A stretch of 64,000 bases of DNA from an uncultured Roseburia sp. (GCA_910587865.1 CAJUNX010000001.1:126403-190402), one strand, 5' to 3'. Shown: positions 26,303-34,954, numbered from the stretch's first letter. Made by a program: numbers and translations. Notes: a model not told the origin generated them from the letters alone.

Positions 26303-26360
26303 TTGACAAACAGGTCTATAAGGGATAGACTGACGGTATGAAGGTCTATGACAGATAGAC
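26303..26360 (+). promoter_or_regulatory. blaI promoter with two perfect operator dyads
   Basis: TTGACA (26303-26308) and TAGACT (26326-26331) are 17 bp apart. GTCTAT-N5-ATAGAC occurs twice, at 26314-26330 (covering the spacer and -10) and 26344-26360 (downstream of the start), with centres 30 bp apart. The design fits repression by the BlaI-type protein encoded next. Confidence 0.85.
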
Positions 26361-26416
26361 TTCGCGGCGGCGGAATTTATTTCATTTTTGTAGAAGAAAG
26401 AGCGGGGGGCATGAGA

Positions 26417-26782
26417 ATGGCGGTATATCATCTGGCGGAGGGGGAAGCGAGGTTTGCGGAACTGATCTGGGAGCGGGAGCCGGTGGGTTCCACGGAGCTG
26501 GTGCGGCTGTGCGGGGAGCGTTTCGGCTGGAAGAAGTCCACGACCTATACGGTGTTAAAAAAGCTCTGCGAACGGGGAATTTTTCAGAATCAGAATGCGG
26601 TCGTGACGGCGCTGATGTCGCGGGAGGAGTTCTACGGCGGGAGGAGCAGACAGTTTGTGGAGGAGACTTTCGGAGGTTCCCTTCCGAGGTTTCTGACGGC
26701 GTTTATCGGGAAGAAAAAGCTGACGGATGAGCAGGTGGAGGAGATGAAACGTCTGATTGAAAGCTACAGGGAGGCGGACTGA
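26417..26782 (+). CDS. blaI: BlaI/MecI-family repressor
   Basis: 121 residues: a winged-helix N-terminal domain (LAEGEARFAELIWEREPVGS, then KKSTTYTVLKKLCERGIF) and a C-terminal dimerisation helix (LTDEQVEEMKRLIESYRE). The S/T-TV-x-x-x-LKKL recognition pattern is that of BlaI/MecI. The family is inactivated by cleavage after its membrane sensor is activated. It overlaps the sensor gene by 1 nt. ATG 26417 lies 7 nt after the G-run GGGGGG; ATG 26411 is nearly on top of it. Confidence 0.88.
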   Translation: MAVYHLAEGEARFAELIWEREPVGSTELVRLCGERFGWKKSTTYTVLKKLCERGIFQNQNAVVTALMSREEFYGGRSRQFVEETFGGSLPRFLTAFIGKKKLTDEQVEEMKRLIESYREAD

Positions 26783-28539
26783 TGAGTGCACTGTTTCTAA
26801 AGGTGTTTAACATGGCGATGACGGCAGGCTACTGTGTGCTGGCGGTTTTGCTGCTCCGTCTGTTCCTTCGGAGGTTTCCGAAGATCTATTCGTATGTTCT
26901 TTGGTCGGTGGTCTGTTTCCGGCTGGTGTGCCCGGTGTCGTTTCACAGTCCGTTCAGCCTGGTGCGGATCGATCCGCAGGTGATATCGCGGGATCTGATT
27001 GCGGGGGAGGAAAAGCGGGATGCTGCTGCGGAGCTGTTCGGATATTCTGCGGCGCTGAAGAAGGGTGCGGCGCTGCCGTATGGTGTGACGGCAGAGGAGA
27101 GTGCGGCGCTGCAGAAGGATGGCGTGAAAACGCAGGAGGACGCGAAGCTGCGGTCGGACACAGCACCCGGCAGGAATCCGGTGACGGTGACGTTTGGGAC
27201 AGGCGGCAAAGAAGCAGGGGGTTCCCCGGCAGTGCTTCTGCTGTCGGCAGCGGGGTGGATTTGGATCACGGTCGCGCTGCTGCTCCTTTTCTGCCATTTT
27301 TGGCAGCTGCTTCGGCTGAAGCGGCAGCTGGCCGGGGCGAAGGCAGTCGGGGAACATATATACGAGGCAGAGGATCTGCAAACGCCGTTTGCAGCCGGTA
27401 TTTTTGCGCCGCGTATTTATCTTCCGGCATCGCTTTTTGGGCGGGAACGGCGGTATGTGCTTGCGCATGAGAGGACGCACATCCGCAGAAGGGATTATCT
27501 GGTGAAGCAGACCGCGTTTGCCCTGGCCTGTGTCTACTGGTTTCACCCGCTGATATGGCTGGCGTTTTACCTGATGTGCCGTGATATGGAAATGTCGTGT
27601 GACGAGTGCGTGATCCGGGAGATGGGGGCAGAGGTAAAGAGGGAATATTCCGCATCGCTGCTCTCACTGGCATCCGGCCGGCAGATTCTGGCGGGAAGTC
27701 CGCTGGCCTTTGGGGCGGGAGGCGTCCGGGCGAGGATCATCAATGTGCTTTCCTACCGCAGGCCGGGAAGAAAGGCCGGCGTATTGCTTGCGGTACTGCT
27801 GGCGGCCATACTTGCCGGACTGTCCTTAAATCCGGCGGTAAAGGCGGATGAAAGAAGCGCCATGACACCCGTTGATTTGGTGATCAGGTCTGCGGCGGAC
27901 ATGACGATGGCGCCAGATCTGGAGATGCCCGCCCTGGAACCGGCAGAAAAACACCGGCCCGGTTTTAAAGAACCGGTGCTTCACCTGTATGTACCGGAAA
28001 GCACGATGGAGACCGGGTATGTGGATCTTACCGGGATGCCGCAGGAGGAGTATGAGGTCTATGCGGTGCAGGCGCTGCGGGAGCTTTACGACCTGACCGG
28101 CACGCAGATTGAGGAATGCTGTTATTTTTATTATGATACCGGCAGCTATGTATTTGCGCTGACGAAGGATGATATGGACCACGGGCGGGAGTTTTATATG
28201 AGATCCTACAGTGAGCGTGTCGATGAGAAGTTTTGGGGAATCGAATCGATATATCTCACCTATGCGGGAAATGTCTGGTATTCTCCGGTGTATCAGTATG
28301 AGCTGCCGGCGGATTTTGATACATATGACGATGAAGAGAAGGCAGTGTGGTTTCTGACAAACAGCGGGGCATATAACGGGCGGCAGATTCAGCAGTGTTT
28401 CCGGCCCTATGACGATATGCCGGAGACCTGGAGGATCATTATGGATGACGACACGGCGTATGAGCTGACGCTGGATACGAAGATCAATGCGGTGACGAAT
28501 CTGACAGGGCCGTACCCGGACAGCGATATCCGGCACTAA
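26782..28539 (+). CDS. BlaR1/MecR1-like M56 metallopeptidase with an unrecognised C-terminal domain
   Basis: 585 residues. Membrane segments lie at about 5-60 and 150-175, then the M56 zinc protease domain with HExxH as HERTHIRRRD and the downstream SCDECVIREMG block, then another membrane segment near residue 335. In BlaR1 the final segment leads to an extracellular penicillin-binding sensor, but here residues about 355-585 contain no SxxK or KTG motif and look like an aromatic, acidic domain of unknown type. A signal other than beta-lactam binding is therefore likely. It is coupled to the repressor upstream and followed by a lipoprotein gene. Confidence 0.85.
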   Translation: MSALFLKVFNMAMTAGYCVLAVLLLRLFLRRFPKIYSYVLWSVVCFRLVCPVSFHSPFSLVRIDPQVISRDLIAGEEKRDAAAELFGYSAALKKGAALPYGVTAEESAALQKDGVKTQEDAKLRSDTAPGRNPVTVTFGTGGKEAGGSPAVLLLSAAGWIWITVALLLLFCHFWQLLRLKRQLAGAKAVGEHIYEAEDLQTPFAAGIFAPRIYLPASLFGRERRYVLAHERTHIRRRDYLVKQTAFALACVYWFHPLIWLAFYLMCRDMEMSCDECVIREMGAEVKREYSASLLSLASGRQILAGSPLAFGAGGVRARIINVLSYRRPGRKAGVLLAVLLAAILAGLSLNPAVKADERSAMTPVDLVIRSAADMTMAPDLEMPALEPAEKHRPGFKEPVLHLYVPESTMETGYVDLTGMPQEEYEVYAVQALRELYDLTGTQIEECCYFYYDTGSYVFALTKDDMDHGREFYMRSYSERVDEKFWGIESIYLTYAGNVWYSPVYQYELPADFDTYDDEEKAVWFLTNSGAYNGRQIQQCFRPYDDMPETWRIIMDDDTAYELTLDTKINAVTNLTGPYPDSDIRH

Positions 28540-28596
28540 AAAGCCGGTGGAAAGGAAACAGCGATATCCGGCACGAAATGAGCCGATGGAAAGGAA
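28521..28596 (+). repeat. Tandem 38-bp repeat at the blaR1-lipoprotein junction
   Basis: Two adjacent copies (28521-28558 and 28559-28596) start CAGCGATATCCGGCAC and end GGAAAGGAAA. The first copy contains the blaR1 stop codon, and the second ends in the leader of the lipoprotein gene. Confidence 0.85.
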
Positions 28597-28607
28597 AAGA
28601 GGAAGCG

Positions 28608-30230
28608 ATGAAAAAAAGACGGACAGTGATACTGGCAGCGCTGCTTGCGGCAGTCTGTGTCGTTGCAGGGGCATGCGGGACCGGAGAAAAAAACGGTACA
28701 GGGTCGGAAAAGGACAGTGCGGGAAACACAGCGGACGGCAGCGCCGTTTCCGACACGGGAAACGACACTGATACCGGAAATGGCGCTGATACCGGAAATG
28801 GCGCTGATACCGGAAATGACGCTGGCTCCGCGAGCGGATCAGATGCGGGCAGCAGTACGGTGCAGCAGGGACGCAGTCTTGACGCACAGGAGCTGGATAA
28901 ATTTACGACATACGTAAACGAAATGGACAATTACGGGTTCCTGCTCTCGGTCTATGAGGATCCGTCAGAGCTTAATCTGCATGAAGTATTTTACAGCGGG
29001 GCCGGAATACAGACGCAGCAGCTGAATGAGATGCAGGAAGCGGCTTATCTTGAGGCGGCGGAGACGGAGGAGATTTACACGGACATCACCTGCCTTCATA
29101 CGGATCAGCTGGATGCGTTTCTCCTGAAAAAGACCGGGCTTGCCTATGCGCAGATGAAGCATCCGCTGGAATGGGTTTACCTGGAGGATTACGATCTGTA
29201 CTGCATGGAGCACGGGGATACGAACTACTGTGCGTTTACCTGTATCGCGGGCAGTACGGCGGACGAGAATACTTTTACGCTCCGGTTCCGGACCGATGAG
29301 GAATATAACGGAAACGGAATCGGGAGCGGCTATTACAGCCTGGACTGCGAGGCGGTGCTTGTGAAACAGGAGGACGGCTATCGTTTTCGCTCAAACCGCA
29401 TGGTGACGGAGGAGAACCGGATCGATGCGCAGACCTTCCCGATCACGCTGCCGGAGTCGGGGGACGCCGTATTCGCGTCATATGCGCCCGGGAAGGATCA
29501 GAATCCGCAGAGCGACGTGACATTTATGGTGCTGGATGCCGACGGGCGGACGCTCCAGACGCTGACAGGCTCCTGCGAGAATAATCTCCGCGCGATCACA
29601 GAGTGTTTTGATTCGGTGCAGGCGGTCAGCTTTCCGGATTACAACGGGGACGGTTTTATGGATCTGATCACGATCTCGTCCTACTCCTATGCCCAGGGGC
29701 CGGACGCGGGAAGCGGTTTTTCCGAGATCAGGATTTATACGGGAAATCAGTACGGTTATTTTTATTATGAAAAGGAACTGTCGCGGTATGTCAGTGAAAG
29801 CGTAAAGGAACCGACGGCAGACGCGGTAAACAGCCTGCTGGCGGACGGATCCTTTTACGGGACGTGGAGGATTGCTGCCTGTGCGGGAACCCCGGGTATC
29901 TGCGCGATGTCGCAGGAGGAGATCGACAGCTGGATCGGAAGACAGCTTTCCTTTGAGAGGGACTGTTATCTGTGGGGGAAGGAGGGGGATGCCTTTTATG
30001 AAGAGACATGGGTGAACGGCTACTCGCTTGAGGAGATCACGGCAGAATCGTTTCGTGAATGGTATCAGACGCCGCTTTCAGAGCTCGGGATTGACGCGGA
30101 TCACATCCTTAAGATTCAGACCGTTGAATTCGGCGGGACGCTGGTGGAGCCGGGATTTTTCCTGATCGGTCAGAAGACGCTGCTCGTGTGCCGGGACGGT
30201 GTGTTTTTTACGGCGGTGAGGGAGGAATAA
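28608..30230 (+). CDS. Lipoprotein of unknown function in the blaI operon
   Basis: 540 residues. A lysine-rich signal peptide with hydrophobic core ends at VVAGAC, a plausible though imperfect lipobox, so the protein should be anchored outside the membrane. Residues about 40-85 are a Gly/Asp/Thr/Asn linker with six-residue repeats (DTGNGA). The rest is not recognised; PDYNGDGFMDLI near residue 350 resembles a calcium-binding FG-GAP or dockerin-like loop. It follows the BlaR1-like gene by 68 bp, suggesting it is a product or partner of that system. The ATG follows AGAGGAAGCG. Confidence 0.7.
   Translation: MKKRRTVILAALLAAVCVVAGACGTGEKNGTGSEKDSAGNTADGSAVSDTGNDTDTGNGADTGNGADTGNDAGSASGSDAGSSTVQQGRSLDAQELDKFTTYVNEMDNYGFLLSVYEDPSELNLHEVFYSGAGIQTQQLNEMQEAAYLEAAETEEIYTDITCLHTDQLDAFLLKKTGLAYAQMKHPLEWVYLEDYDLYCMEHGDTNYCAFTCIAGSTADENTFTLRFRTDEEYNGNGIGSGYYSLDCEAVLVKQEDGYRFRSNRMVTEENRIDAQTFPITLPESGDAVFASYAPGKDQNPQSDVTFMVLDADGRTLQTLTGSCENNLRAITECFDSVQAVSFPDYNGDGFMDLITISSYSYAQGPDAGSGFSEIRIYTGNQYGYFYYEKELSRYVSESVKEPTADAVNSLLADGSFYGTWRIAACAGTPGICAMSQEEIDSWIGRQLSFERDCYLWGKEGDAFYEETWVNGYSLEEITAESFREWYQTPLSELGIDADHILKIQTVEFGGTLVEPGFFLIGQKTLLVCRDGVFFTAVREE
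28769..28822 (+). repeat. Three 18-bp in-frame repeats in the lipoprotein linker
   Basis: Units at 28769, 28787 and 28805 begin TGATACCGGAAATG and encode six residues each; a degenerate unit precedes them. Confidence 0.9.
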
Positions 30231-30244
30231 AGGGTGATGTTATA

Positions 30245-30290
30245 AGACCCGTGAGAAGAACAGTGGCTGTCATGTTTTTCTCACGGGTCT
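30245..30290 (+). terminator. Intrinsic terminator of the blaI operon
   Basis: A 13-bp perfect stem, AGACCCGTGAGAA (30245-30257) with its complement at 30278-30290. The downstream T-rich tract is short (CTGCTTT). Confidence 0.7.
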
Positions 30291-30330
30291 CTGCTTTAGG
30301 CGGGAGTAGGAGGATATGGGGGACAGGCTG

Positions 30331-30359
30331 TTGAATTCGGATCAGGTTCTGTGTATAAT
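30331..30359 (+). promoter_or_regulatory. Promoter in the intergenic AT-rich island
   Basis: TTGAAT (30331-30336) and TATAAT (30354-30359) have 17-bp spacing, 53 bp upstream of a 54-codon frame. Confidence 0.65.
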
Positions 30360-30411
30360 AAAAACAAATTTTAGTTTGATATGGTAAATCAGGGGGGCAG
30401 ATCCCAAAACA

Positions 30412-30576
30412 ATGATTCCACGTTTGGGATGTGCAGCGCGGGACCCATATGAAGATGAGTGGAGAAAGAATAAAATCATATTGAATGCAGGGACAGAACT
30501 GATGCTTCCGCACAATAAAGTAAAAATGAAGCGAAATCCGGTGAGCAAAGTTTTAGAAGAAACACTTACAATTTAA
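30412..30576 (+). CDS. Possible small protein (54 aa) or gene remnant in an AT-rich island
   Basis: A 54-codon frame starting MIPRLGCAARDPYEDEW and ending SKVLEETLTI before TAA. It is basic, has no signal peptide, and matches no family I recognise. A consensus promoter lies 53 bp upstream, but only a weak AGGGGGG about 15 nt before the ATG could serve as ribosome-binding site. The region is clearly richer in A+T than its neighbours, so it may be a decayed acquired gene or a small-RNA locus. I am unsure it is translated. Confidence 0.35.
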   Translation: MIPRLGCAARDPYEDEWRKNKIILNAGTELMLPHNKVKMKRNPVSKVLEETLTI

Positions 30577-30621
30577 GGGTGACTCATTAGAAATACTAAT
30601 AAATAGAATTACAATATATAA

Positions 30622-30651
30622 TTGGAAATTCCACTGCTTTCCATATATACT
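30622..30651 (+). promoter_or_regulatory. Promoter of the purMND operon
   Basis: TTGGAA (30622-30627) and TATACT (30646-30651) have 18-bp spacing, giving a leader of about 170 nt. Confidence 0.55.
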
Positions 30652-30709
30652 ATACACAGACGGGGAGAAGATTCCTGTCAGAGCAAATGAGAGGATGCGG
30701 CCGGCAGGA

Positions 30710-30771
30710 CCGGGGCAGGAAGTCCCGGAGAGCAGCCGACAGAGACGGGAGTGAAAGTCCCGGAGAGCAGC
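30710..30771 (+). other. Duplicated hairpin motif in the purM leader
   Basis: AAGTCCCGGAGAGCAGC occurs twice, 35 bp apart (from 30720 and 30755). Each copy completes a hairpin: CCGGG/CCCGG (30710-30728) and CGGGA/TCCCG (30746-30762). I do not recognise a known riboswitch. Confidence 0.5.
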
Positions 30772-30826
30772 AGGATGTATCCTGGAAAGTGCGCGGCGGA
30801 CGGCACAGGGAGAATGGAGGAAAAAT

Positions 30827-31852
30827 ATGGATTACAAGAAGTCAGGCGTGGATATTGAGGCGGGCTACCGGTCCGTGGAGCTGATGAAGAAACACGTGCA
30901 GGGTACGATGCGGCCAGAGGTGCTGACCGGGCTCGGCGGATTTTCCGGCGCGTTTTCCATGGAAGCGTTTAAAACGATGGAAAAACCGACGCTGGTGTCA
31001 GGGACGGACGGGGTCGGAACGAAGTTAAAGCTGGCATTTCTTTTGGACCGGCACGATACGGTCGGCATCGACTGCGTTGCCATGTGTGTCAACGATATCG
31101 CGTGCGCCGGAGGTGAGCCTTTATTTTTCCTGGATTATATCGCCTGCGGGAAGAATTACCCGGAAAAGATCGCATCCATCGTCAGCGGCGTGGCGGAGGG
31201 CTGTAAGCAGGCCGGCGCGGCGTTAATCGGCGGCGAGACGGCGGAGATGCCGGGCTTTTACCCGGAGGATGAGTATGATCTCGCCGGATTTGCGGTGGGG
31301 GTGGTTGACGAGAAGAATATCATCACCGGTGCGGATGTAAAAACCGGGGACGTGCTGATCGGCATGGCGTCCTCCGGCGTGCACTCGAACGGATTCTCTC
31401 TGGTGAGGAAGATTTTCCCGATGGAGACCGCGGCGCTGAAAACGCATTATGACGCACTTGGAACGACGCTTGGCGATGCGCTGCTCGCACCGACGAAGAT
31501 CTATGTGAAAGCGCTTCGACAGATAAAGGAAGCCGGTGTCCGCATCAGGGCGTGCAGCCATATCACGGGCGGCGGATTTTATGAGAATATTCCGCGGATG
31601 CTGCCGGACGGAAAACTGGCGGTGGTCAAAAAGAACAGCTATGAGGTGCCGGCGATCTTTGGCATGCTTGCGCGCGACGGGGGCGTGGAGGAGCAGGTGA
31701 TGTACAACACCTACAATATGGGGATCGGTATGGTGCTCGCCGTGGATTCATCCGATGTGGAGAAAACGATGGACGCCATCCGTGCGGCCGGCGAGACGCC
31801 GCATATCATCGGCGAGATCGCGGACGGTGAAAAAGGAGTGACGTTATGTTAA
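30827..31852 (+). CDS. purM: Phosphoribosylformylglycinamidine cyclo-ligase (AIR synthase)
   Basis: 341 residues. It closes the imidazole ring in purine synthesis using ATP. Family blocks include LGGFSGAFSM, the nucleotide-associated SGTDGVGTKLKLAF, DCVAMCVNDI, GGETAEMPGFY, and GMASSGVHSNGFSLVRK. The length is normal. The ATG follows GGAGGAAAAAT. It overlaps purN by 7 nt and is first in a purM-purN-purD order; no purH lies in the cluster. Confidence 0.96.
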   Translation: MDYKKSGVDIEAGYRSVELMKKHVQGTMRPEVLTGLGGFSGAFSMEAFKTMEKPTLVSGTDGVGTKLKLAFLLDRHDTVGIDCVAMCVNDIACAGGEPLFFLDYIACGKNYPEKIASIVSGVAEGCKQAGAALIGGETAEMPGFYPEDEYDLAGFAVGVVDEKNIITGADVKTGDVLIGMASSGVHSNGFSLVRKIFPMETAALKTHYDALGTTLGDALLAPTKIYVKALRQIKEAGVRIRACSHITGGGFYENIPRMLPDGKLAVVKKNSYEVPAIFGMLARDGGVEEQVMYNTYNMGIGMVLAVDSSDVEKTMDAIRAAGETPHIIGEIADGEKGVTLC

Positions 31853-32472
31853 GAATAGCGGTACTGGTATCCGGCGGGGGCACCAATCTGCAGGCGATCA
31901 TGGATGCCATGGACAGCGGGAAGATCACGGGAGCGGAAATTGCCGTGGTCATCAGCAACAACAAAAACGCCCGCGCGCTCACACGCGCGGCGGAACACGG
32001 GATAAAGGCAGTCTGTATCTCACCGAAGGAGTATGAGAGCAGGGCGGAATTTAACGAGGCGTTTCTCGCAAAGCTGAATTCCTGTAAGGTGGATCTCATT
32101 GTACTGGCCGGTTTTCTCGTAGTGCTGCCGGAGCAGATGATCCAGAGCTACCCGAACCGGATCATCAACATTCACCCGTCACTGATTCCCTCTTTCTGCG
32201 GGACCGGTTATTACGGGTTAAAGGTGCATGAGGCTGCGCTCGCCCGCGGGGTGAAGCTCACAGGTGCGACGGTGCACTTCGTCGACGAGGGCACGGATAC
32301 CGGGCCGATCATCTTGCAGAAGGCGGTGGAGGTGCGCGAGGGGGATACCCCGGAGATTCTGCAGCGCCGCGTGATGGAAGAGGCGGAGTGGGTGATCCTG
32401 CCGCGCGCGATTGATCTGATTGCGAATCAAAAAGTGTCCGTGGCGGACGGACATGTGACGATCCGGGCATAG
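31846..32472 (+). CDS. purN: Phosphoribosylglycinamide formyltransferase
   Basis: 208 residues. It formylates GAR with 10-formyltetrahydrofolate. The N-terminal LVSGGGTNLQAIMDA, catalytic-region IINIHPSLIPSF with the active-site His, and GATVHFVDEGTDTGPII with the catalytic Asp are all present. It starts inside the end of purM (translational coupling). A 147-bp gap with small repeats separates it from purD. Confidence 0.96.
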   Translation: MLRIAVLVSGGGTNLQAIMDAMDSGKITGAEIAVVISNNKNARALTRAAEHGIKAVCISPKEYESRAEFNEAFLAKLNSCKVDLIVLAGFLVVLPEQMIQSYPNRIINIHPSLIPSFCGTGYYGLKVHEAALARGVKLTGATVHFVDEGTDTGPIILQKAVEVREGDTPEILQRRVMEEAEWVILPRAIDLIANQKVSVADGHVTIRA

Positions 32473-32475
32473 GCA

Positions 32476-32567
32476 GCCGCTTTGCGGCACAGGGAGCTGC
32501 TTTGCGGCAGAGAGGGGCTGAACAGAGCGCTGCAATGCAGAATGCCGCTTTGCGGCACAGGGAGCTG
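32476..32567 (+). repeat. Direct repeat with GCCGC-TTT-GCGGC mini-hairpins before purD
   Basis: A 24-bp unit (GCCGCTTTGCGGC followed by ACAGGGAGCTG) is identical at 32476-32499 and 32544-32567; a related GCTGCTTTGCGGC lies between. Confidence 0.85.
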
Positions 32568-32619
32568 TCGGGCTGCGCGAGAGCGGTCAGCCACGGACAC
32601 TGGAATGGAGGAGACGGCA

Positions 32620-33894
32620 ATGAAAGTACTGGTAGTAGGAAGCGGCGGAAGAGAGCATGCGATCGTGACGGCCGCAGCGAAGAACCCGCGTGTGGAGAAG
32701 ATTTACTGTGCGCCGGGCAATGCGGGGATTGCGGCGCTGGCGGAATGTGTGCCGCTCGGTGCGATGGAGTTTGACAGGCTGGCCGCGTTTGCGAAGGAGC
32801 GCGGGATCGACTTTACCATCATCGGCATGGACGATCCGCTTGTGGGCGGTATCGTGGATGTGTTTGAGTCGGAGGGACTGCGCGTGTTCGGGCCGCGGAA
32901 AAATGCGGCGATTCTGGAGGGCTCGAAGGCGTTTTCCAAGGATCTGATGAAAAAATACGGGATTCCGACAGCGGCTTACGAGAAATTCTGCTCGCCAGAG
33001 GACGCGCTTTCCTATCTTGAGACGGCAAAGCTGCCGGTCGTGTTAAAGGCGGACGGGCTTGCGCTCGGAAAGGGCGTTCTGATCTGCAATACGCTGGACG
33101 AGGCAAAAGCCGGCGTGAAGGAGCTGATGGAGGACAGGAAGTTCGGCGACGCGGGAAATACCATTGTCGTCGAAGAATTTATGACAGGCCGCGAGGTCTC
33201 GGTGCTCTCCTTTGTCGACGGAAAGACGATCCGCATCATGTCCTCCGCACAGGATCACAAGCGGGCGAAGGACGGGAACGAGGGACTGAATACCGGAGGA
33301 ATGGGCACCTTTTCCCCAAGTCCGTTTTACACGCCGGAGGTGGACGCCTTCTGTAAGGAGCATATCTACCAGGCGACCGTCGACGCGATGGCGGCGGAGG
33401 GACGCCCGTTTACCGGGGTGATTTTCTTTGGCCTGATGCTCACGGAGGACGGGCCGAAGGTGCTTGAGTACAACGCCAGGTTCGGCGACCCGGAGGCGCA
33501 GGTGGTGCTGCCCCGCATGAAGAATGACATGATTGAGGTCATGGAGGCGTGTGTGGACGGAAGGCTTGACGAGGTGGAGCTGGAATTTACGGACAACGCC
33601 GCGGTCTGCGTGGTGCTCGCATCGGACGGCTACCCGCTCTCCTACGAAAAGGGACTGCCGATCGAAGGGCTGAACCGGTTTGATGAAAAGAGCGATTATT
33701 TCTGTTTCCACGCCGGGACAAAGGCCGGTGAGGACGGGCAGATCGTGACAAACGGCGGCCGTGTGCTCGGGATCACGGCGATCGGAAAGGATTTGAAGGA
33801 GGCCCGCGCGAAAGCTTATGAGGCGACGGAGTGGGTCGGTTTTGCCAATAAATATATGCGTCATGATATCGGACAGGCGATTGACGAGGCATAA
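32620..33894 (+). CDS. purD: Phosphoribosylamine-glycine ligase (GAR synthetase)
   Basis: 424 residues, ATP-grasp enzyme joining phosphoribosylamine and glycine. It has MKVLVVGSGGREHAI at the start, the ATP-grasp segments VLKADGLALGKGVLIC and GREVSVLSFVDG, and the metal and ATP site LEYNARFGDPEAQ. The ATG at 32620 follows GGAGGAGACGGCA; the longer frame from 32482 is the repeat region. It ends the purMND cluster. Confidence 0.96.
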   Translation: MKVLVVGSGGREHAIVTAAAKNPRVEKIYCAPGNAGIAALAECVPLGAMEFDRLAAFAKERGIDFTIIGMDDPLVGGIVDVFESEGLRVFGPRKNAAILEGSKAFSKDLMKKYGIPTAAYEKFCSPEDALSYLETAKLPVVLKADGLALGKGVLICNTLDEAKAGVKELMEDRKFGDAGNTIVVEEFMTGREVSVLSFVDGKTIRIMSSAQDHKRAKDGNEGLNTGGMGTFSPSPFYTPEVDAFCKEHIYQATVDAMAAEGRPFTGVIFFGLMLTEDGPKVLEYNARFGDPEAQVVLPRMKNDMIEVMEACVDGRLDEVELEFTDNAAVCVVLASDGYPLSYEKGLPIEGLNRFDEKSDYFCFHAGTKAGEDGQIVTNGGRVLGITAIGKDLKEARAKAYEATEWVGFANKYMRHDIGQAIDEA

Positions 33895-33957
33895 GCATAT
33901 CGAGGCGGAAGAAGAATGCGACAGGAGACAGAAACGCTCCTGCCGCATTTGTGGTAT

Positions 33958-34138
33958 GGGGCCCGGGAAAGCGGAGGAGCCTGACCGGGCCGGCGTGCGA
34001 AGGGGCCCGGGAATGCCGGGGCTTTGGAGGGCGGAGGCGCCTGACCGGGCCGGCGTGCGAAGGGGCCCGGGAAAGCCGGAGGCTCTGGAGGGCGGAGGAG
34101 CCTGACCAGCCGCGGCGTGCGTGTGCGAAGGGCCCGGT
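33958..34138 (+). repeat. GC-rich 60-bp tandem repeat, about three copies
   Basis: Units begin GCGGAGGAGCCTGACC at 33971, 34031 and 34092 and contain GGCGTGCGAAGGGGCCCGGG. The third is truncated and diverged. Internal GGGCCC-type palindromes can form hairpins. It fills the gap between purD and the response regulator, with its last copy 24 bp before that start. Confidence 0.9.
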
Positions 34139-34162
34139 TTTGTCTGTGAGAGGGGGGAGACG

Positions 34163-34954
34163 ATGTACCGCGTACTGGTAGCGGATGATGAGCGCTGGAT
34201 CCGCAAGGGGATTGTAAAAATGATTGATGCACAGGCGCTTGATATCAGTGAGATCTATGAAGCCGACAGTGTGACTGCGGCGCTTCACGAGTTTGAACTT
34301 CACAGGCCGGATATTATTCTCTCTGATGTGATGTTTCCGGCGGAAAACGGATGCACCTTCTGCGAACAGGTATTTGCGATCCGGCCGGAAACGAGGATCG
34401 TGATGATATCGGCGCATGACAATTTTGAGTTCGCGCGCAGGAGCATCAAATTTCAGGCCGTGGATTATCTGTTAAAACCCGTGAGCAGAGAACAGTTAAA
34501 CCAGGTGCTTCGCCAGTGCATCGAACAGCTTGAGAAGCATCCGGACAGGGAGAGGGGAGACGTGCGGAAAAGCGTGACGGAGCCGGAGCGCGGGCTGCGT
34601 GACGGGGAGGAGGATTCCAGAAAGCAGATCGAGGCTCTGATGAAATACATCAGGGAGAACCTGACCGAGCGGTATACGCTGCCTGAGATGGCCGCGGCGT
34701 GCTGTCTGTCAGAGGTCTATTTTTCCAATCTGTTCAAAAAAGTATCCGGGATGTCGCCCACAAATTTTATCGCTTCCGTGCGCATGGAGAAAGCCTGCGA
34801 GCTGATCGCCTCTACGGACTGGAAGATGGTAAAGATCGCGCAGCAGGTCGGATACACGGATTACCAGTATTTCACAAAGGTATTTAAGCGGGTGACGGGA
34901 CAGACGCCCGGGGAATACAGGGAGACGGTGCACAGGGAGTATGGGGATGATTAA
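34163..34954 (+). CDS. yesN: YesN-type response regulator (REC + AraC domains)
   Basis: 263 residues. The receiver domain (about 1-120) has VLVADDERWIRKG, phospho-acceptor Asp in IILSDVMFP, MISAHD, and LLKPVSR. A Glu/Arg-rich linker leads to the AraC DNA-binding domain (about 160-260; LPEMAAACCLSEVYFSNLFK, then IAQQVGYTDYQYFTKVFK and TPGEYR). It pairs with the YesM-like kinase that overlaps its end, and such pairs usually activate neighbouring sugar ABC-transporter operons. The ATG follows GAGGGGGGAGACG. Confidence 0.93.
   Translation: MYRVLVADDERWIRKGIVKMIDAQALDISEIYEADSVTAALHEFELHRPDIILSDVMFPAENGCTFCEQVFAIRPETRIVMISAHDNFEFARRSIKFQAVDYLLKPVSREQLNQVLRQCIEQLEKHPDRERGDVRKSVTEPERGLRDGEEDSRKQIEALMKYIRENLTERYTLPEMAAACCLSEVYFSNLFKKVSGMSPTNFIASVRMEKACELIASTDWKMVKIAQQVGYTDYQYFTKVFKRVTGQTPGEYRETVHREYGDD

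Noticed and set aside
30652..30826. Purine or PRPP riboswitch upstream of purM
   Set aside because: I cannot find the conserved cores of these classes; only duplicated GC hairpins are visible.
33043..34206. Long minus-strand frame of 387 codons opposite purD
   Set aside because: It lies antisense to a certain gene and through the 60-bp tandem repeat. Its composition reflects GC-rich codon shadowing, with no domain or ribosome-binding site.
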